Below are positions 36,501 to 45,238 of a stretch of 64,000 bases of DNA, in pieces. A program made the position numbers and the translations under genes. Source of the DNA: Tropicibacter sp. Alg240-R139. Its GTDB lineage: Bacteria; Pseudomonadota; Alphaproteobacteria; Rhodobacterales; Rhodobacteraceae. The stretch lies in the NCBI RefSeq assembly GCF_900537075.1, contig NZ_UNRA01000003.1:287082-351081 (forward strand), given 5' to 3'. Every line of letters starts with the position of its first letter. Position 1 is the first letter of the stretch. Under the pieces are notes generated by a model. The model worked only from the letters and a program-made list of their open reading frames with translations, made no database searches and had not been told where the DNA came from.

Positions 36501-36716
36501 GAAGACAGCAGTTTCTTGCGCATCGGTGCCGAAGAGTTCCGCGCCGTGATCGAAAGCGATGCCACGGTTGCGGTCAGCTTGCTGGAAACCGTCGCGGATC
36601 ATCTGGTCGAGGCGGCGTCTTTTATGCGATCCCAGAACATCAACTTGGCGGACTTCACAAACCCCGACGGTACGCCGGTACCAATGGATCTGATCAACAG
36701 GCAAGACGATGCTTGA
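33597..36716 (+). CDS. ABC-exporter-like protein with degenerate ATPase and C-terminal cyclic-nucleotide-binding domain
   Basis: A 1,039-residue protein. Residues ~1-330 form a type IV exporter membrane domain (about six helices). An ABC ATPase domain follows, but its catalytic motifs are lost: Walker A reads IQSTKASERTAM (glycines gone, Lys replaced by Arg 388), the signature reads LPTVFQER in place of LSGGQRQR, and Walker B ends VLDQA, with the catalytic Glu replaced by Gln 801. A ~260-residue insert (about 460-715) splits the ATPase between the Q-loop and signature regions. Residues ~878-1005 form a cNMP-binding domain (VAAGQVIFSEGQSPDAAYLC ... GRLIGDLSII). The next gene, a CPBP protease, overlaps its end by 8 bases. 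It is likely a sensor or scaffold rather than a pump; substrate and ligand are unknown. Confidence 0.88.
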   Translation: MEPTLFSFIWKYSKKQQFVLLLLTIVSFPFLYISLELPKRIINDAIGSTTEIVTIWGYDVTQIQYLLVLCFAFLATVIASGFMKMRINTMKGVLSERMLRRLRFKLISRMMRFPKPYFATTSQGELVSMITSEAEPMGGLMGDAIAQPVFQLGQMLTIVTFLFMQSVWFGVASIALIPLQAWLIPMLQRQINLLNKSRIQEVRKLSSEIGESAAGISDLRANGGWRYRLAQFTDRLGRLYYIRFRIYQKKFFMKFLNNLITQMTPFLFYSVGGYLAIKGEITVGALVAALGAYKDLSSPWKELLTYYNQVQDMSLRWEIVTERFAPRNMIPDALFQGEPREIPHLNGDIEFKNVTVLDNDGNTILEDLNLTIPPGARVAIQSTKASERTAMAQLLTREILPVRGEVLLSGYNIEELHQAVIAARIGYAHSRPYLFDGTLGDNLLMPLRTQPQYDPDVLRRPTRKQIEAVRAGNSPDSLDEDWIDPGLAGLTDGDQIRDWWFKLVEAMGIDEFMFRRTLRSRFDPTLHTGLAQEIVAIRSKVAERLKDRGLADVVFRFSPDKFNPAVPLGGNLLYAAAAREITQEKLAKDGRFMAMLRDQGLADDAQAISLGVIEMLRQTFGRDGMTHPLFLRLGLDEETYLKLLEIADRIEAKGEEILSDEDRALVVTVPFLLTAEQIGPSFPDEYKDRILAIRQSKAAALRDLVGGDFVPVSEDAYVPRLTVVENALFGRVSLMAGAKVDEIEDLVAEALIEAGLRRRIATIIYDLPSGLGGANLPTVFQERAAFSRAGIKRPDILVLDQALASHDSQSRLRTRQKLRELLPKSIMIFMEDNFAHPEAYDLFIEIEDGRIDGVSRSVDVLDSGGAADLSRKLNIIASTELFAKLDARNQRLLAFSAQWYDVAAGQVIFSEGQSPDAAYLCLSGKAELRWPEEQDHDGRAIFVIEPGRLIGDLSIITGELRPFDLIAQEDSSFLRIGAEEFRAVIESDATVAVSLLETVADHLVEAASFMRSQNINLADFTNPDGTPVPMDLINRQDDA

Positions 36717-37596
36717 TCGCGCCTATGCCCCGCATGAACAACTTGTCGGACCGGGCCGTGCCAATCCACAGCTTTGGAAGCTGGTGGTGGGGCTGCTGTC
36801 AATCGGGCTCTTTGTTTTTGCCCTGAACACGCTGCTGATCGGCGCGATGGCTGGCGCCGGGCCCGAGGCCTGGACGCAGAGCGTTCTGACCGGCAATTCT
36901 CCGGCGGCCATGTACGTTCTTTTGGGAAGTTTCGGTATTGTGACGTTAGCCGTGGCTCTTGCTGCACGGCAGTTGCAGCATCGCAGCCTTAGCAGCATCA
37001 TCGGGCCTGCACGGCAAACGGTTGTGCAATTCTGGAAGGTTCTGCGAATCCTGCTGATCCTGTGGGCCGTGGTTCTGATCCTGCCGCCTTATGATATGGG
37101 GGCGCCGCTGGAAAGCAATCTGGGGCTGTCCACCTGGTTGGTTCTGTTGCCGCTTTCGATGTTGGCGGTTCTGATCCAGGTCAGTGCCGAAGAAATTCTA
37201 TTTCGCGGCTACATCCAGCAGGCACTGGCTGCGCGCTTCCGTAGCCCCTTGGTTTGGATGGTCTTGCCTTCGGCCCTTTTTGCTCTTGGTCACTACCTGC
37301 CGGGGCAGGCGGGGGAAAACGCGATTCTGATCGCCCTGTGGTCCGGTGTGTTCGGCATTCTGATGGCGGATTTGACGGCACGGTCCGGAACCTTGGGTCC
37401 GGCGATTGCGCTACATCTGTTCAACAACATGATCGCGCTCTTGTTCATATCGCTGCCCGACAGCTTGAACGGCTTGTCCCTTTTCCTGGTGCCGTACGAG
37501 ATGTCGGACACCGATCAGCTGCGGTCCTGGTTGCTGGCCGACTTTGCTATGATGCTGGTTGCGTGGCTGGCCGCGCGCATTGCTTTGCGCCGTTGA
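36709..37596 (+). CDS. CPBP family intramembrane metalloprotease
   Basis: A 295-residue integral membrane protein with about seven helices and the three CPBP (Abi/CAAX protease) motifs: EEILFRGYIQQAL (Glu 161, Glu 162, Arg 166), FALGHYLPGQ with a metal-binding His, and ALHLFNNMIAL with a His and Asn. These enzymes cleave peptides within the membrane, as Rce1 does. The start ATG overlaps the end of the pseudo-ABC/cNMP gene, so translation is coupled and the two proteins probably work together. Its substrate is unknown. Confidence 0.92.
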   Translation: MLDRAYAPHEQLVGPGRANPQLWKLVVGLLSIGLFVFALNTLLIGAMAGAGPEAWTQSVLTGNSPAAMYVLLGSFGIVTLAVALAARQLQHRSLSSIIGPARQTVVQFWKVLRILLILWAVVLILPPYDMGAPLESNLGLSTWLVLLPLSMLAVLIQVSAEEILFRGYIQQALAARFRSPLVWMVLPSALFALGHYLPGQAGENAILIALWSGVFGILMADLTARSGTLGPAIALHLFNNMIALLFISLPDSLNGLSLFLVPYEMSDTDQLRSWLLADFAMMLVAWLAARIALRR

Positions 37597-37654
37597 TTGC
37601 ATTTCCTGACGCGGCGTCTTATTTGGGCACAATGCAGCATCATAAGGTTCCGAC

Positions 37655-38596
37655 ATGAACTGGATCACCAACTACGTCCGGCCCCGGATCAACTCTATCT
37701 TTTCGCGTCGCGAAGTGCCCGAGAACCTTTGGCACAAATGCGATGAATGCGGGTCGATGTTGTTTCACCGTGAATTGGCCGACAACCTGAACGTCTGCAC
37801 CGAGTGCGACCACCACATGGCGATCACTCCGCGTGCGCGTTTCAAAGGATTGTTCGACGGAGGTATTTTTGCCGAAATCGACGTGCCCGAACCAACAGCT
37901 GATCCGCTGCATTTCCGCGACCAGAAGAAATATCCCGACCGGATGAGGTCGGCGCAGAAATCCACAGGTGAAAAAGAGGCGATGCTGGTCGCCACTGGCG
38001 AGATTGGCCGCACACCCATTGTGGCAGCGGCGCAGGACTTCTCGTTCATGGGCGGCTCGATGGGGATGTATGTGGGCAACGCGATCATCGCGGCTGCCGA
38101 AAAGGCGGTTGAGCTGAAACGCCCGCTGGTCCTGTTTTCGGCCGCAGGTGGAGCCCGCATGCAAGAAGGCATCCTGAGTCTGATGCAGATGCCGCGCACG
38201 ACAGTGGCCGTTCAGATGCTGAAAGAGGCCGGTTTGCCTTATATCGTTGTGCTGACTCATCCCACCACCGGTGGTGTGACTGCGTCATACGCAATGCTGG
38301 GCGACGTCCATATCTCAGAGCCAAACGCGTTGATCTGTTTCGCTGGTCCCCGCGTGATTGAACAAACCATCCGCGAAAAACTGCCCGAAGGGTTCCAGCG
38401 CGCCGAATACCTGCTGGATCACGGCATGCTGGATCGCGTGACCAAACGCACCGAGATGCGCGAAGAGCTAATCACCATCACCCGCATGCTGATGAACCAG
38501 CCCCCCGCCGTCAAAGGCGACCTGCCCGCGCCTGAGCCTGAGGTGGAGGAAGAAACCACGGCAAAGACCACGGTGGACGAGGCTGCCAAGGAATGA
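37655..38596 (+). CDS. accD: Acetyl-CoA carboxylase carboxyltransferase subunit beta
   Basis: A 313-residue subunit that, with AccA, moves the carboxyl group from biotin to acetyl-CoA to make malonyl-CoA for fatty acids. It has the N-terminal four-Cys zinc ribbon ([10 protein letters not shown] and NVCTECDHH), the crotonase-fold core ([33 protein letters not shown]) and [16 protein letters not shown]. The tail is acidic and Pro/Glu-rich. Its stop overlaps the folC start (ATGA), the usual accD-folC arrangement. Confidence 0.98.
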   Translation: MNWITNYVRPRINSIFSRREVPENLWHKCDECGSMLFHRELADNLNVCTECDHHMAITPRARFKGLFDGGIFAEIDVPEPTADPLHFRDQKKYPDRMRSAQKSTGEKEAMLVATGEIGRTPIVAAAQDFSFMGGSMGMYVGNAIIAAAEKAVELKRPLVLFSAAGGARMQEGILSLMQMPRTTVAVQMLKEAGLPYIVVLTHPTTGGVTASYAMLGDVHISEPNALICFAGPRVIEQTIREKLPEGFQRAEYLLDHGMLDRVTKRTEMREELITITRMLMNQPPAVKGDLPAPEPEVEEETTAKTTVDEAAKE

Positions 38597-39867
38597 ACGC
38601 CCCAACTTCGGACGCCATCCTCGACCGTATGATGGCGCTGCACCCCAAGATCATTGATCTGACCTTGGACCGCGTTTGGCGTTTGCTGGATGCCTTGAAC
38701 AATCCGCAGACCAAGCTGCCCCCGGTGATCCATATTGCGGGAACCAACGGCAAGGGTTCAACCCAGGCGATGATCTGCGCAGGGCTTGAGGGGGCAGGGC
38801 TGACAGCGCATGCCTATACCTCGCCGCATCTGGCGCGGTTTCATGAACGCATCCGGCTGGCGGGTGAGTTGATTGCCGAAGAGCACCTGACGCAGGTACT
38901 GGACGAATGCTACGTTGCCAATGATGGCATCGACATCACCTATTTTGAAATCACCACCGTCGCGGCCCTGCTGGCCTTTGCCCGATCCAAGGCTGATTAC
39001 ACGCTGTTAGAGGTGGGCCTGGGCGGACGACTGGATGCCACCAACGTAATCGACAAACCTGCGCTTACGCTGATCACGCCGGTGTCTATCGACCACGAGC
39101 AGTTTCTGGGCAACACCCTGGCCAAGATCGCGGCTGAGAAGGCAGGCATCATCAAACGGGGGGTTCCCGTCATAGTCGGCCCGCAGCCCGTAGAGGCGAT
39201 GGAGGTGATCGAAGACACCGCGACCCGCCTTGACGCACCACTGATTGCCTATGGCCAGCACTGGCATGTGCACCGTGAAAATGACCGGCTGATCTATCAG
39301 GACGAAACCGGCCTGCGTGATCTGCCGTTGCCCAACCTGCTGGGCGCACATCAGATCCAGAACGCGGGCGCCGCTTTGGCTGCGTTGCGCCACCTGAACC
39401 TGGGCGATGCAGCCTATGAGGCCGCCGTGACCCGCGCCGAATGGCCCGCGCGTATGCAGCGCCTGAAAACTGGCCCGCTGGTAGACGCCGCGCCCGAGGC
39501 CGAGCTGTGGCTGGATGGCGGCCACAATGCCGCTGCGGGTCAGGCCATTGGCGATCTGCTGCATACGCTGACCAAACGCCCGACGCATCTGATTTGCGGG
39601 ATGCTGAACACCAAAGATGTCGCCGGCTACCTGCGTCCGCTGGCAGTTCAGACCGATACGCTAACCGCCGTGTCAATACCGGGCGAGGCCAATACGCTTT
39701 CTGCCGAAGACACGGCTGCGGCCGCCAATTCGGTCGACTTCCCGGCGAGTACTGCGGAGTCCGTGATGGAGGCTTTGCAAGCGATCATAGCCCAAAATCC
39801 GCAGGCACGTATTCTGATCTGTGGATCGCTCTATCTGGCCGGTAACATCCTGCGCGAAAACGGCTGA
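38593..39867 (+). CDS. folC: Bifunctional folylpolyglutamate synthase / dihydrofolate synthase
   Basis: A 424-residue Mur-ligase-type enzyme that adds glutamate to dihydropteroate and folates. It has the P-loop [15 protein letters not shown], the folate-binding [14 protein letters not shown], the motif [13 protein letters not shown] and the C-terminal [12 protein letters not shown]. Length matches the family (~420-440). It is translationally coupled to accD. It ends 70 bases before the convergent zapE gene. Confidence 0.97.
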   Translation: MNAPTSDAILDRMMALHPKIIDLTLDRVWRLLDALNNPQTKLPPVIHIAGTNGKGSTQAMICAGLEGAGLTAHAYTSPHLARFHERIRLAGELIAEEHLTQVLDECYVANDGIDITYFEITTVAALLAFARSKADYTLLEVGLGGRLDATNVIDKPALTLITPVSIDHEQFLGNTLAKIAAEKAGIIKRGVPVIVGPQPVEAMEVIEDTATRLDAPLIAYGQHWHVHRENDRLIYQDETGLRDLPLPNLLGAHQIQNAGAALAALRHLNLGDAAYEAAVTRAEWPARMQRLKTGPLVDAAPEAELWLDGGHNAAAGQAIGDLLHTLTKRPTHLICGMLNTKDVAGYLRPLAVQTDTLTAVSIPGEANTLSAEDTAAAANSVDFPASTAESVMEALQAIIAQNPQARILICGSLYLAGNILRENG

Positions 39868-39937
39868 TCCTGAGCTCACGGAAAGTATTCTTCTTCGTGC
39901 CGAATAGTATCCCGGGCGGTAAGGTGATAGAGCCCCC

Positions 39938-40996
39938 TTACTGCCCCCAATCCTTGTCCTGCATCTCACGTAGGCGCGAGGCGGTGCGCTCAAACTCGAA
40001 CGTGCCTTCGCCCTCCAAATACAGCATCTCAGGTTGGGCAGCAGCGGAACAGATCAACCGAACACGCGCTTCATATAGCGCGTCGATCAGAGTGACGAAC
40101 CGCTTGGCCTCGTTGAAGTTGTTGCGTGACAGGGCAGGGATGTCATCCAGCATCAGCACTTTGACAGCTTCGGCCACTGCCAGATAATCCCCCGGTCCCA
40201 ACATCTTGCCGCATAGATCGTAGAAGGATGCACGCGCCACCCCATTGCGGAACGCGGGAAGTGGCACGTCGCGTCCCTTAACCCGCAGGACCAACGGTTC
40301 TGCGGTTCCTCCGGTTAGATCAGCCCAGATTGCGTTCATTTCAGAACGGGCTTCGGGCCCGGTGGGCGCGAAGTACACCTGAGACCCCTCCAGCCGGTTT
40401 TGGCGATAATCCGTCGGGCTGACCATTTCCCAGAGGACCATCTTTTCCTTTATCAGCTGAATGAATGGCAGGAACAGCTGGCGGTTCAATCCGTTCTTGT
40501 ACAGATCGTCGGGAATGCGATTTGACGTGGTGATGACCACAACGCCCGCGTCGAACAGCGCCTCAAACAGGCGTCCCACAATCATGGCGTCGGTGATGTC
40601 TGTGATCTGCATCTCGTCAAAGGCCAGTACTCGAACCGATTTGACCACTTTGTCCACCACGGGCTTCAGCGCATCTTCGGTGCCGTTTTGGCGTGCTTCG
40701 TGCATGCCTGCGTGGATTTCCTGCATGAAGGCGTGGAAATGGACACGCCGCGCGGGAACGCCCTCCAGCGTTTCTAAGAACATATCCATCACCATCGACT
40801 TGCCACGCCCGACACCGCCCCACAGGTACAGCCCTTTAGGTGGTGGCGGTGCCTTGCGAAAGAACCCACGTTTAACCGGCGTCATGACAGCGGCACGGAT
40901 GCGCTCGAACTCGGGTAGGATGGCCTCTTGCGCGGGATCCGCGTTCAGGGTTCCATCAGCGACACGCGCAGCATAGAGCGAAGAAACATCAGTCAT
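39938..40996 (-). CDS. zapE: Cell division protein ZapE (AFG1-like ATPase)
   Basis: A 352-residue ATPase with Walker A YLWGGVGRGKSMVMD, Walker B VLAFDEMQITD and the AFG1 family segments RRVHFHAFMQEIHAGM and VITTSNRIPDDLYKNGLNRQ. ZapE associates with the division ring in E. coli and is linked to mitochondrial LACE1/AFG1. The ATG at 40996 (MTDVSSLYAARV) is chosen; a GTG at 41017 adds seven residues and cannot be excluded. It is divergent from the MFS gene at 41145. Confidence 0.95.
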   Translation of the reverse strand: MTDVSSLYAARVADGTLNADPAQEAILPEFERIRAAVMTPVKRGFFRKAPPPPKGLYLWGGVGRGKSMVMDMFLETLEGVPARRVHFHAFMQEIHAGMHEARQNGTEDALKPVVDKVVKSVRVLAFDEMQITDITDAMIVGRLFEALFDAGVVVITTSNRIPDDLYKNGLNRQLFLPFIQLIKEKMVLWEMVSPTDYRQNRLEGSQVYFAPTGPEARSEMNAIWADLTGGTAEPLVLRVKGRDVPLPAFRNGVARASFYDLCGKMLGPGDYLAVAEAVKVLMLDDIPALSRNNFNEAKRFVTLIDALYEARVRLICSAAAQPEMLYLEGEGTFEFERTASRLREMQDKDWGQ

Positions 40997-41144
40997 TTTG
41001 AACCCATAGCGCGCCACATCGTGGTTTGAAAGAAGTCGACCACAGCCAACACATCAAATTTGGTTAACTGTGTGCTCAAATCTCATGAATTGACTGGGCG
41101 TCTGATCCGGCTAATTTGCCGTGTTAAGTCAACCGGAGGTCCAG

Positions 41145-42386
41145 ATGACCCGCGCTCCCACTTTTTTCACCCCCGTACTGCTCGTCAGCTGCGTCATTAT
41201 CATTGTCAGCTTTGCGATCCGTGGGTCCTTTGGGGTGTTCCAGATCCCGATCGCGGACGAGTTCGGTTGGCTCCGGACCGAATTCTCTCTGGCGATCGCG
41301 ATCCAGAACCTGGCCTGGGGCATCGGACAGCCCATCTTTGGCGCGATTGCGGAAAAGGTCGGGGACCGAAAGGCGATAATTCTGGGCGCTATTCTGTATG
41401 CTGCTGGTCTGGTTTTGTCGGCCTGGTCGGTGACACCGCTGGAACACCAAATCTATGAATGGCTCGTGGGTTTTGGCATCGCGGGCACCGGGTTTGGTGT
41501 TGTCCTGGCTGTGGTGGGCCGCGCATCGTCCGAGGAGAACCGTTCCATGTCGCTGGCGGTTGTGACGGCAGCAGGCAGCATCGGGCAGGTGATCGGGGCG
41601 CCCACGGCCGAATGGATGATGGGCTTTTTGTCCTGGCAGCAGGTCTTCATCGTCTTTGCCTTTGTGATCCTGTCAATCATCTTGCTCCTGCCGCTGATGC
41701 GTTCACCTGAACCGGTCAGCAAGCAAGAGTTGCAAGAGAGCATGGGTCAGATCCTGACCAAGGCGTTCAAAGACCCCTCATACACGCTGATTTTCCTGGG
41801 CTTCTTCAGTTGTGGCTATCAGCTGTCGTTCATGACCGCGCATTTCCCGGCCTTTGTCACCGAGATGTGCGGGCCGATCGAACCGGGCAGCATTTTGCAC
41901 GGGCTGGGTGTGACCACGACGTCCGGTCTGGGGGCGCTTGCGATCTCGCTGATTGGATTGGCCAACATTGGCGGGACTCTGATGGCGGGGTGGGCAGGAA
42001 ACCATTTCCCACGCAAATACTTGCTGGCGGGCATCTACACGGCGCGTACTGTAATTGGTGCGCTGTTTATCCTGCTGCCGATTACGCCGCTGTCGGTCGT
42101 TGTATTTTCGATCACGATGGGGTCCTTGTGGTTGGCAACCGTGCCGCTGACATCAGGCTTGGTCGCGCATCTGTATGGTGTACGCTACATGGGCACGCTG
42201 TACGGGTTTGTTTTCCTAAGTCACCAGCTGGGCGGTTTCCTGGGCGTGTGGCTGGGTGGTCGCATGTATGACTTGTACGGCGATTACACCATGGTCTGGT
42301 GGATCGGAGTCGCGGTTGGAGCATTCAGCGCGATCGTCCATCTGCCCATTCGCGAAAACCGCACGATAGTGGCGACACATGCCTAG
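41145..42386 (+). CDS. MFS transporter
   Basis: A 413-residue membrane protein with twelve hydrophobic helices. Its layout (FAIRGSFGVFQIPIADEFGW in the first loop region, FGAIAEKVGDRKAIILG as the MFS motif between helices 2 and 3, and a second half beginning around residue 215) resembles the oxalate/formate-antiporter-like and monocarboxylate families. The ATG at 41145 follows a GGAGGT ribosome-binding site. No neighbouring gene suggests a substrate. Confidence 0.92.
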   Translation: MTRAPTFFTPVLLVSCVIIIVSFAIRGSFGVFQIPIADEFGWLRTEFSLAIAIQNLAWGIGQPIFGAIAEKVGDRKAIILGAILYAAGLVLSAWSVTPLEHQIYEWLVGFGIAGTGFGVVLAVVGRASSEENRSMSLAVVTAAGSIGQVIGAPTAEWMMGFLSWQQVFIVFAFVILSIILLLPLMRSPEPVSKQELQESMGQILTKAFKDPSYTLIFLGFFSCGYQLSFMTAHFPAFVTEMCGPIEPGSILHGLGVTTTSGLGALAISLIGLANIGGTLMAGWAGNHFPRKYLLAGIYTARTVIGALFILLPITPLSVVVFSITMGSLWLATVPLTSGLVAHLYGVRYMGTLYGFVFLSHQLGGFLGVWLGGRMYDLYGDYTMVWWIGVAVGAFSAIVHLPIRENRTIVATHA

Positions 42387-42449
42387 GGATCAATCACAAC
42401 CTGTCAGTTATCCCTCTTGGTTGAGAACCGTGGGCAAGGGCCAGGGGGT

Positions 42450-42525
42450 CTCCCGCCCGTCGTCAATGCCCCTTGCGGGCAAAGCCCGCATGAGCCTGGC
42501 GCCCCGCCGTCCGCAGGACGTAAGG
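42450..42525. repeat. Palindromic intergenic repeat, copy 3 (divergent)
   Basis: It shares the opening CTCCCGCCCGTCGTC-A-ATG with copies 1 and 2, then carries a different stem: TGCGGGC-AAA-GCCCGCA at 42474-42490. It begins 64 bases after the MFS stop, between convergent genes. The core GGGCCGGGC of the other copies is absent, so this is a degenerate or composite member. Confidence 0.6.
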
Positions 42526-42583
42526 CCGCGCACTGGATTCATCGGACACCTTGAAAGATGGCGATTAGCAGTGGTGATATTGT

Positions 42584-43525
42584 TCAGCTCAGACCTTCGT
42601 TCAAGCGTCCGCTCAGAATCTCCAGAACGTCGTCCGTGTGTGTGTAAGTCAACCCGTGACCCGCATCTTCGATCACCTCTTGGCGGGTCGAGCGGCTCCA
42701 TTCAGTGAGTTGCCCCATGGCTGTCAATGGAATCACAGCATCATTGCGTCCCCAAATAGCCAAAACAGGAACGCCAGCTTGGTGAATGGCGCGATGTTCG
42801 TCTTTAAGCTCTCGGCCCAGAATGCCTCGTAGACTGGACAAGACCGCAGATGTGAAGCCCTGATATTCCAACTCGCGCAACTGCAGGTCAGTGATGTCGG
42901 GTACTGAACTGGTCAGATCCCGCTCAGCCTCGATTTCCCTTTGATGACGCGCCGGGAACAATGCCATCATCATCCAGTCGCCCACCAACGGCGTGCGGCG
43001 AATGAATTGCGCCATGCGACCTGTAGCCATGGACATTCCTGCAGGGGCCAACAGAACCAAAAGCCTTACCATGTCGGGGTGTTTGGCCGCAAAGCAGGTC
43101 GAAATGGCACCGCCCATAGAGTAGCCGATTAGGGTAAAGTCCTCGGTCACCTGTTGCGCGTCCAGCAGCTCTTTGAGCTGTTGAAGGAAAAAAGCATCGG
43201 TCTGGGCGCCGTCAGGTCGATCCGAATAGCCCCGCCCATAGAGATCATAGGTCAGCACCCGATATCCCATGGCAGACAGCCCAGATGCCAGCCCTTGCCA
43301 GACAAACGAGGGGGTTGTCAGCCCATGGACACAGACCGCAATCGGGCCGCGCACTGGCCCATGCCACTGATAGTGGGTGACGCCCTGAGACAATTCGACG
43401 AACTCGCCTGGCGCCTCTTGCCTGTCTTCCGCGCCCATGACCTTGCGCCGCGCCTCGATGGCAAAAGGCACAACGATGATCATTGCAATAAGGACAATCA
43501 GAAAAACAATCACTGCGTGGGCCAC
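42584..43525 (-). CDS. Alpha/beta hydrolase with N-terminal membrane anchor
   Basis: A 313-residue protein: one N-terminal membrane helix (VIVFLIVLIAMIIVVPFAIE), then an alpha/beta hydrolase fold with the oxyanion segment CVHGLTTPSFVWQGL, the nucleophile elbow GYSMGGAI, an Asp in AIWGRNDAVIP and the catalytic His in DAGHGLTY. All triad members are present. It starts at GTG 43525, inside the end of the ornithine-cyclodeaminase-like gene (16-base overlap), so the two are co-translated. The substrate is unknown; lipase, esterase and haloalkane-type activities are all possible. Confidence 0.9.
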   Translation of the reverse strand: MAHAVIVFLIVLIAMIIVVPFAIEARRKVMGAEDRQEAPGEFVELSQGVTHYQWHGPVRGPIAVCVHGLTTPSFVWQGLASGLSAMGYRVLTYDLYGRGYSDRPDGAQTDAFFLQQLKELLDAQQVTEDFTLIGYSMGGAISTCFAAKHPDMVRLLVLLAPAGMSMATGRMAQFIRRTPLVGDWMMMALFPARHQREIEAERDLTSSVPDITDLQLRELEYQGFTSAVLSSLRGILGRELKDEHRAIHQAGVPVLAIWGRNDAVIPLTAMGQLTEWSRSTRQEVIEDAGHGLTYTHTDDVLEILSGRLNEGLS

Positions 43526-44424
43526 TTCTCCAGGATGTAGCGGCTTGTCATCAGATCCAGATGGGCGCCGCCACCGTTCTTGAACAGGGTAATCTCATCC
43601 GGGCTGCTCGTGAAAGCTTTAAGGTCGTAAAAGTCCGCGATCAGGTCATCGCGGTTGATCGTGCCCTTGGCCAATGGGATCTTGATTTCGCCGATATGAT
43701 CCACTGTCGTATCGAAACTGTCGACAAAAATCCGCGCACGTCGCAATGCGTCGTCATCTGCTTCGCGCATATCCGGGCGGTAGGCGCCGATCAGGTTCAG
43801 GTGCTGGCCGGGACGCAGCCAATCGCCCTTGATCACAGGCTCGGTCGACATGGTGGCGCTGACGATGATGTCGGCGCGATTTACGGCGTCTGCCAGATCA
43901 TCGGCCACGTCGACGCCATTCAACCGCTTGGCCAGCTCTTCGGCCTTGCTGCGGGTCCGGTTCCACAGGCGGATTTTGGCATTCGGGAAGCCTCGGCCAA
44001 AAGCCTCACACAAGGATTGCCCAACAGTTCCCGCTCCGACCACCAGAACCTCGCGACTTGCAGGATTGGCCAGCCTGAGCGCGCCCAGCAGGCTGTCTCC
44101 GGCGGTCTTCCATTTGGTCACCAGATGAAAGTCGATCAGCGCCGATAACGTGCCGTCGCGGTCATCGAACAGGGTCACCGCCCCGTTGATCATTGGATGT
44201 CCAGCGTCCGGGTTTCGGGGAAACACAGTTGCCGTTTTCACGGCCATGCCTAAACCGTCGATCCACGCGGCACGAGACAGCAGGGTGTCAGGGTTGCGGT
44301 ATTGGAAGGTATCGCCAATCTCGGCTTTGGGCAGGGTGTGCCCCTCGGCCAGGGCCTGTGACAGTTCGAGCCAATCCAGGTTGGCTTCACCTTCAGTGAA
44401 AGGGATGTGGGTGATGGTGTTCAT
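43510..44424 (-). CDS. Ornithine cyclodeaminase / mu-crystallin family protein
   Basis: A 304-residue NAD(P)-binding protein: Rossmann motif VVGAGTVGQSLCEAFGRG, then IRLWNRTRSKAEELAKRL, VSATMSTEPVIKGDW and NLIGAYRPDMREADDDALRR. Members catalyse ornithine cyclodeamination, ketimine or imino-acid reduction, or alanine dehydrogenation; which applies here cannot be read off. The start at 44424 overlaps the HAD gene stop by 4 bases (ATGA), and its end overlaps the alpha/beta hydrolase start. The three form one operon. Confidence 0.9.
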   Translation of the reverse strand: MNTITHIPFTEGEANLDWLELSQALAEGHTLPKAEIGDTFQYRNPDTLLSRAAWIDGLGMAVKTATVFPRNPDAGHPMINGAVTLFDDRDGTLSALIDFHLVTKWKTAGDSLLGALRLANPASREVLVVGAGTVGQSLCEAFGRGFPNAKIRLWNRTRSKAEELAKRLNGVDVADDLADAVNRADIIVSATMSTEPVIKGDWLRPGQHLNLIGAYRPDMREADDDALRRARIFVDSFDTTVDHIGEIKIPLAKGTINRDDLIADFYDLKAFTSSPDEITLFKNGGGAHLDLMTSRYILEKWPTQ

Positions 44425-45041
44425 GTCGCCTCGCTTTCCTCCAACAGCCCCTCGGCCACCAATCGCTCTGCCCAACCCTGCGGACCATCAAACAGATGGG
44501 TCTGCCAAGTCCGGACTTGCGCTGCCTCGATATTGTCAATCCGGTCGTCGGCAAACAAGAGTGTTGATGGGTCCAGACCGCAGTCCAGTTCCACGGCCTC
44601 ATAGATATCGGCAAAAGGCTTCACCATTCGCATTCGGCCCGACACATACAGCCGGTCGAATTCGTTCAGGAACGGATAGACGGTGGTTGCATAGTCAAAG
44701 TTCTGAACGCCAAAATTGGTCAGGGCAAAGACCGGGATCGAGCGAGTGCGCAAGGCACGCAGCACGCGGACCGAACGGGGGATCTCAGGTGATGCAAGCT
44801 CGATCCACTTGTCATGCCACATGCGAATCTCTTCGCGCCAATCGGGGTATTTCTCGGCCCACTCATAAATGGTGTCAGTGAAATGATGACCTTGATCAAC
44901 CAGGTCATTCATTCCGTGCAGATCGACCTCGGCAAACATGGCGCGGCGGCGATCTGCACCGATGACCCGGTCGTAATAGCGTTCGGGCTGCCACTCGATC
45001 AGCACGTTGCCGATGTCGAAAATCACTGCGTTGATGGTCAC
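44421..45041 (-). CDS. HAD family hydrolase (phosphatase-like)
   Basis: A 206-residue HAD protein starting at GTG 45041. Motif I is FDIGNVLIEW, where the second catalytic Asp position of DxD is Gly, as in the YihX/alpha-phosphoglucose-phosphatase-like and dehalogenase branches; motif II is ALTNFG; motif III Lys lies in MRMVKPFADIYE; motif IV is LFADDRIDNIEAA. It is the first gene of the HAD / cyclodeaminase-like / hydrolase operon. Substrate unknown. Confidence 0.9.
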   Translation of the reverse strand: MTINAVIFDIGNVLIEWQPERYYDRVIGADRRRAMFAEVDLHGMNDLVDQGHHFTDTIYEWAEKYPDWREEIRMWHDKWIELASPEIPRSVRVLRALRTRSIPVFALTNFGVQNFDYATTVYPFLNEFDRLYVSGRMRMVKPFADIYEAVELDCGLDPSTLLFADDRIDNIEAAQVRTWQTHLFDGPQGWAERLVAEGLLEESEAT

Positions 45042-45157
45042 GTATTTGGGTCCTGCTCAATCATCCGCAAACGGCGGGAATGGAAATGCAATTCTTGGAT
45101 GTGACTGAAACAAGACCACTGCCGATGTTCAAGCCAAGATATCGTAACGGCGCGACC

Positions 45158-45231
45158 GCACCGCCCGCAAGGGCGGTGCCCGGCCCAACGGGCAGAGCGG
45201 CATCTTTGATGCTGCTCTGACAGGCGGGAGC
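45158..45231. repeat. Palindromic intergenic repeat, copy 4 (opposite orientation)
   Basis: Read on the minus strand it has GCTCCCGCC, then CCCGTTGGGCCGGGCA as in copies 1 and 2. It forms two stems: GCACCGCCC-GCAA-GGGCGGTGC (45158-45179, a perfect 9-bp stem with a GNRA-type loop) and an 11-bp stem with TTT loop at 45194-45218. It ends 8 bases from the stop codon of the DUF188 gene. Confidence 0.7.
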
Positions 45232-45238
45232 ACCCTGA

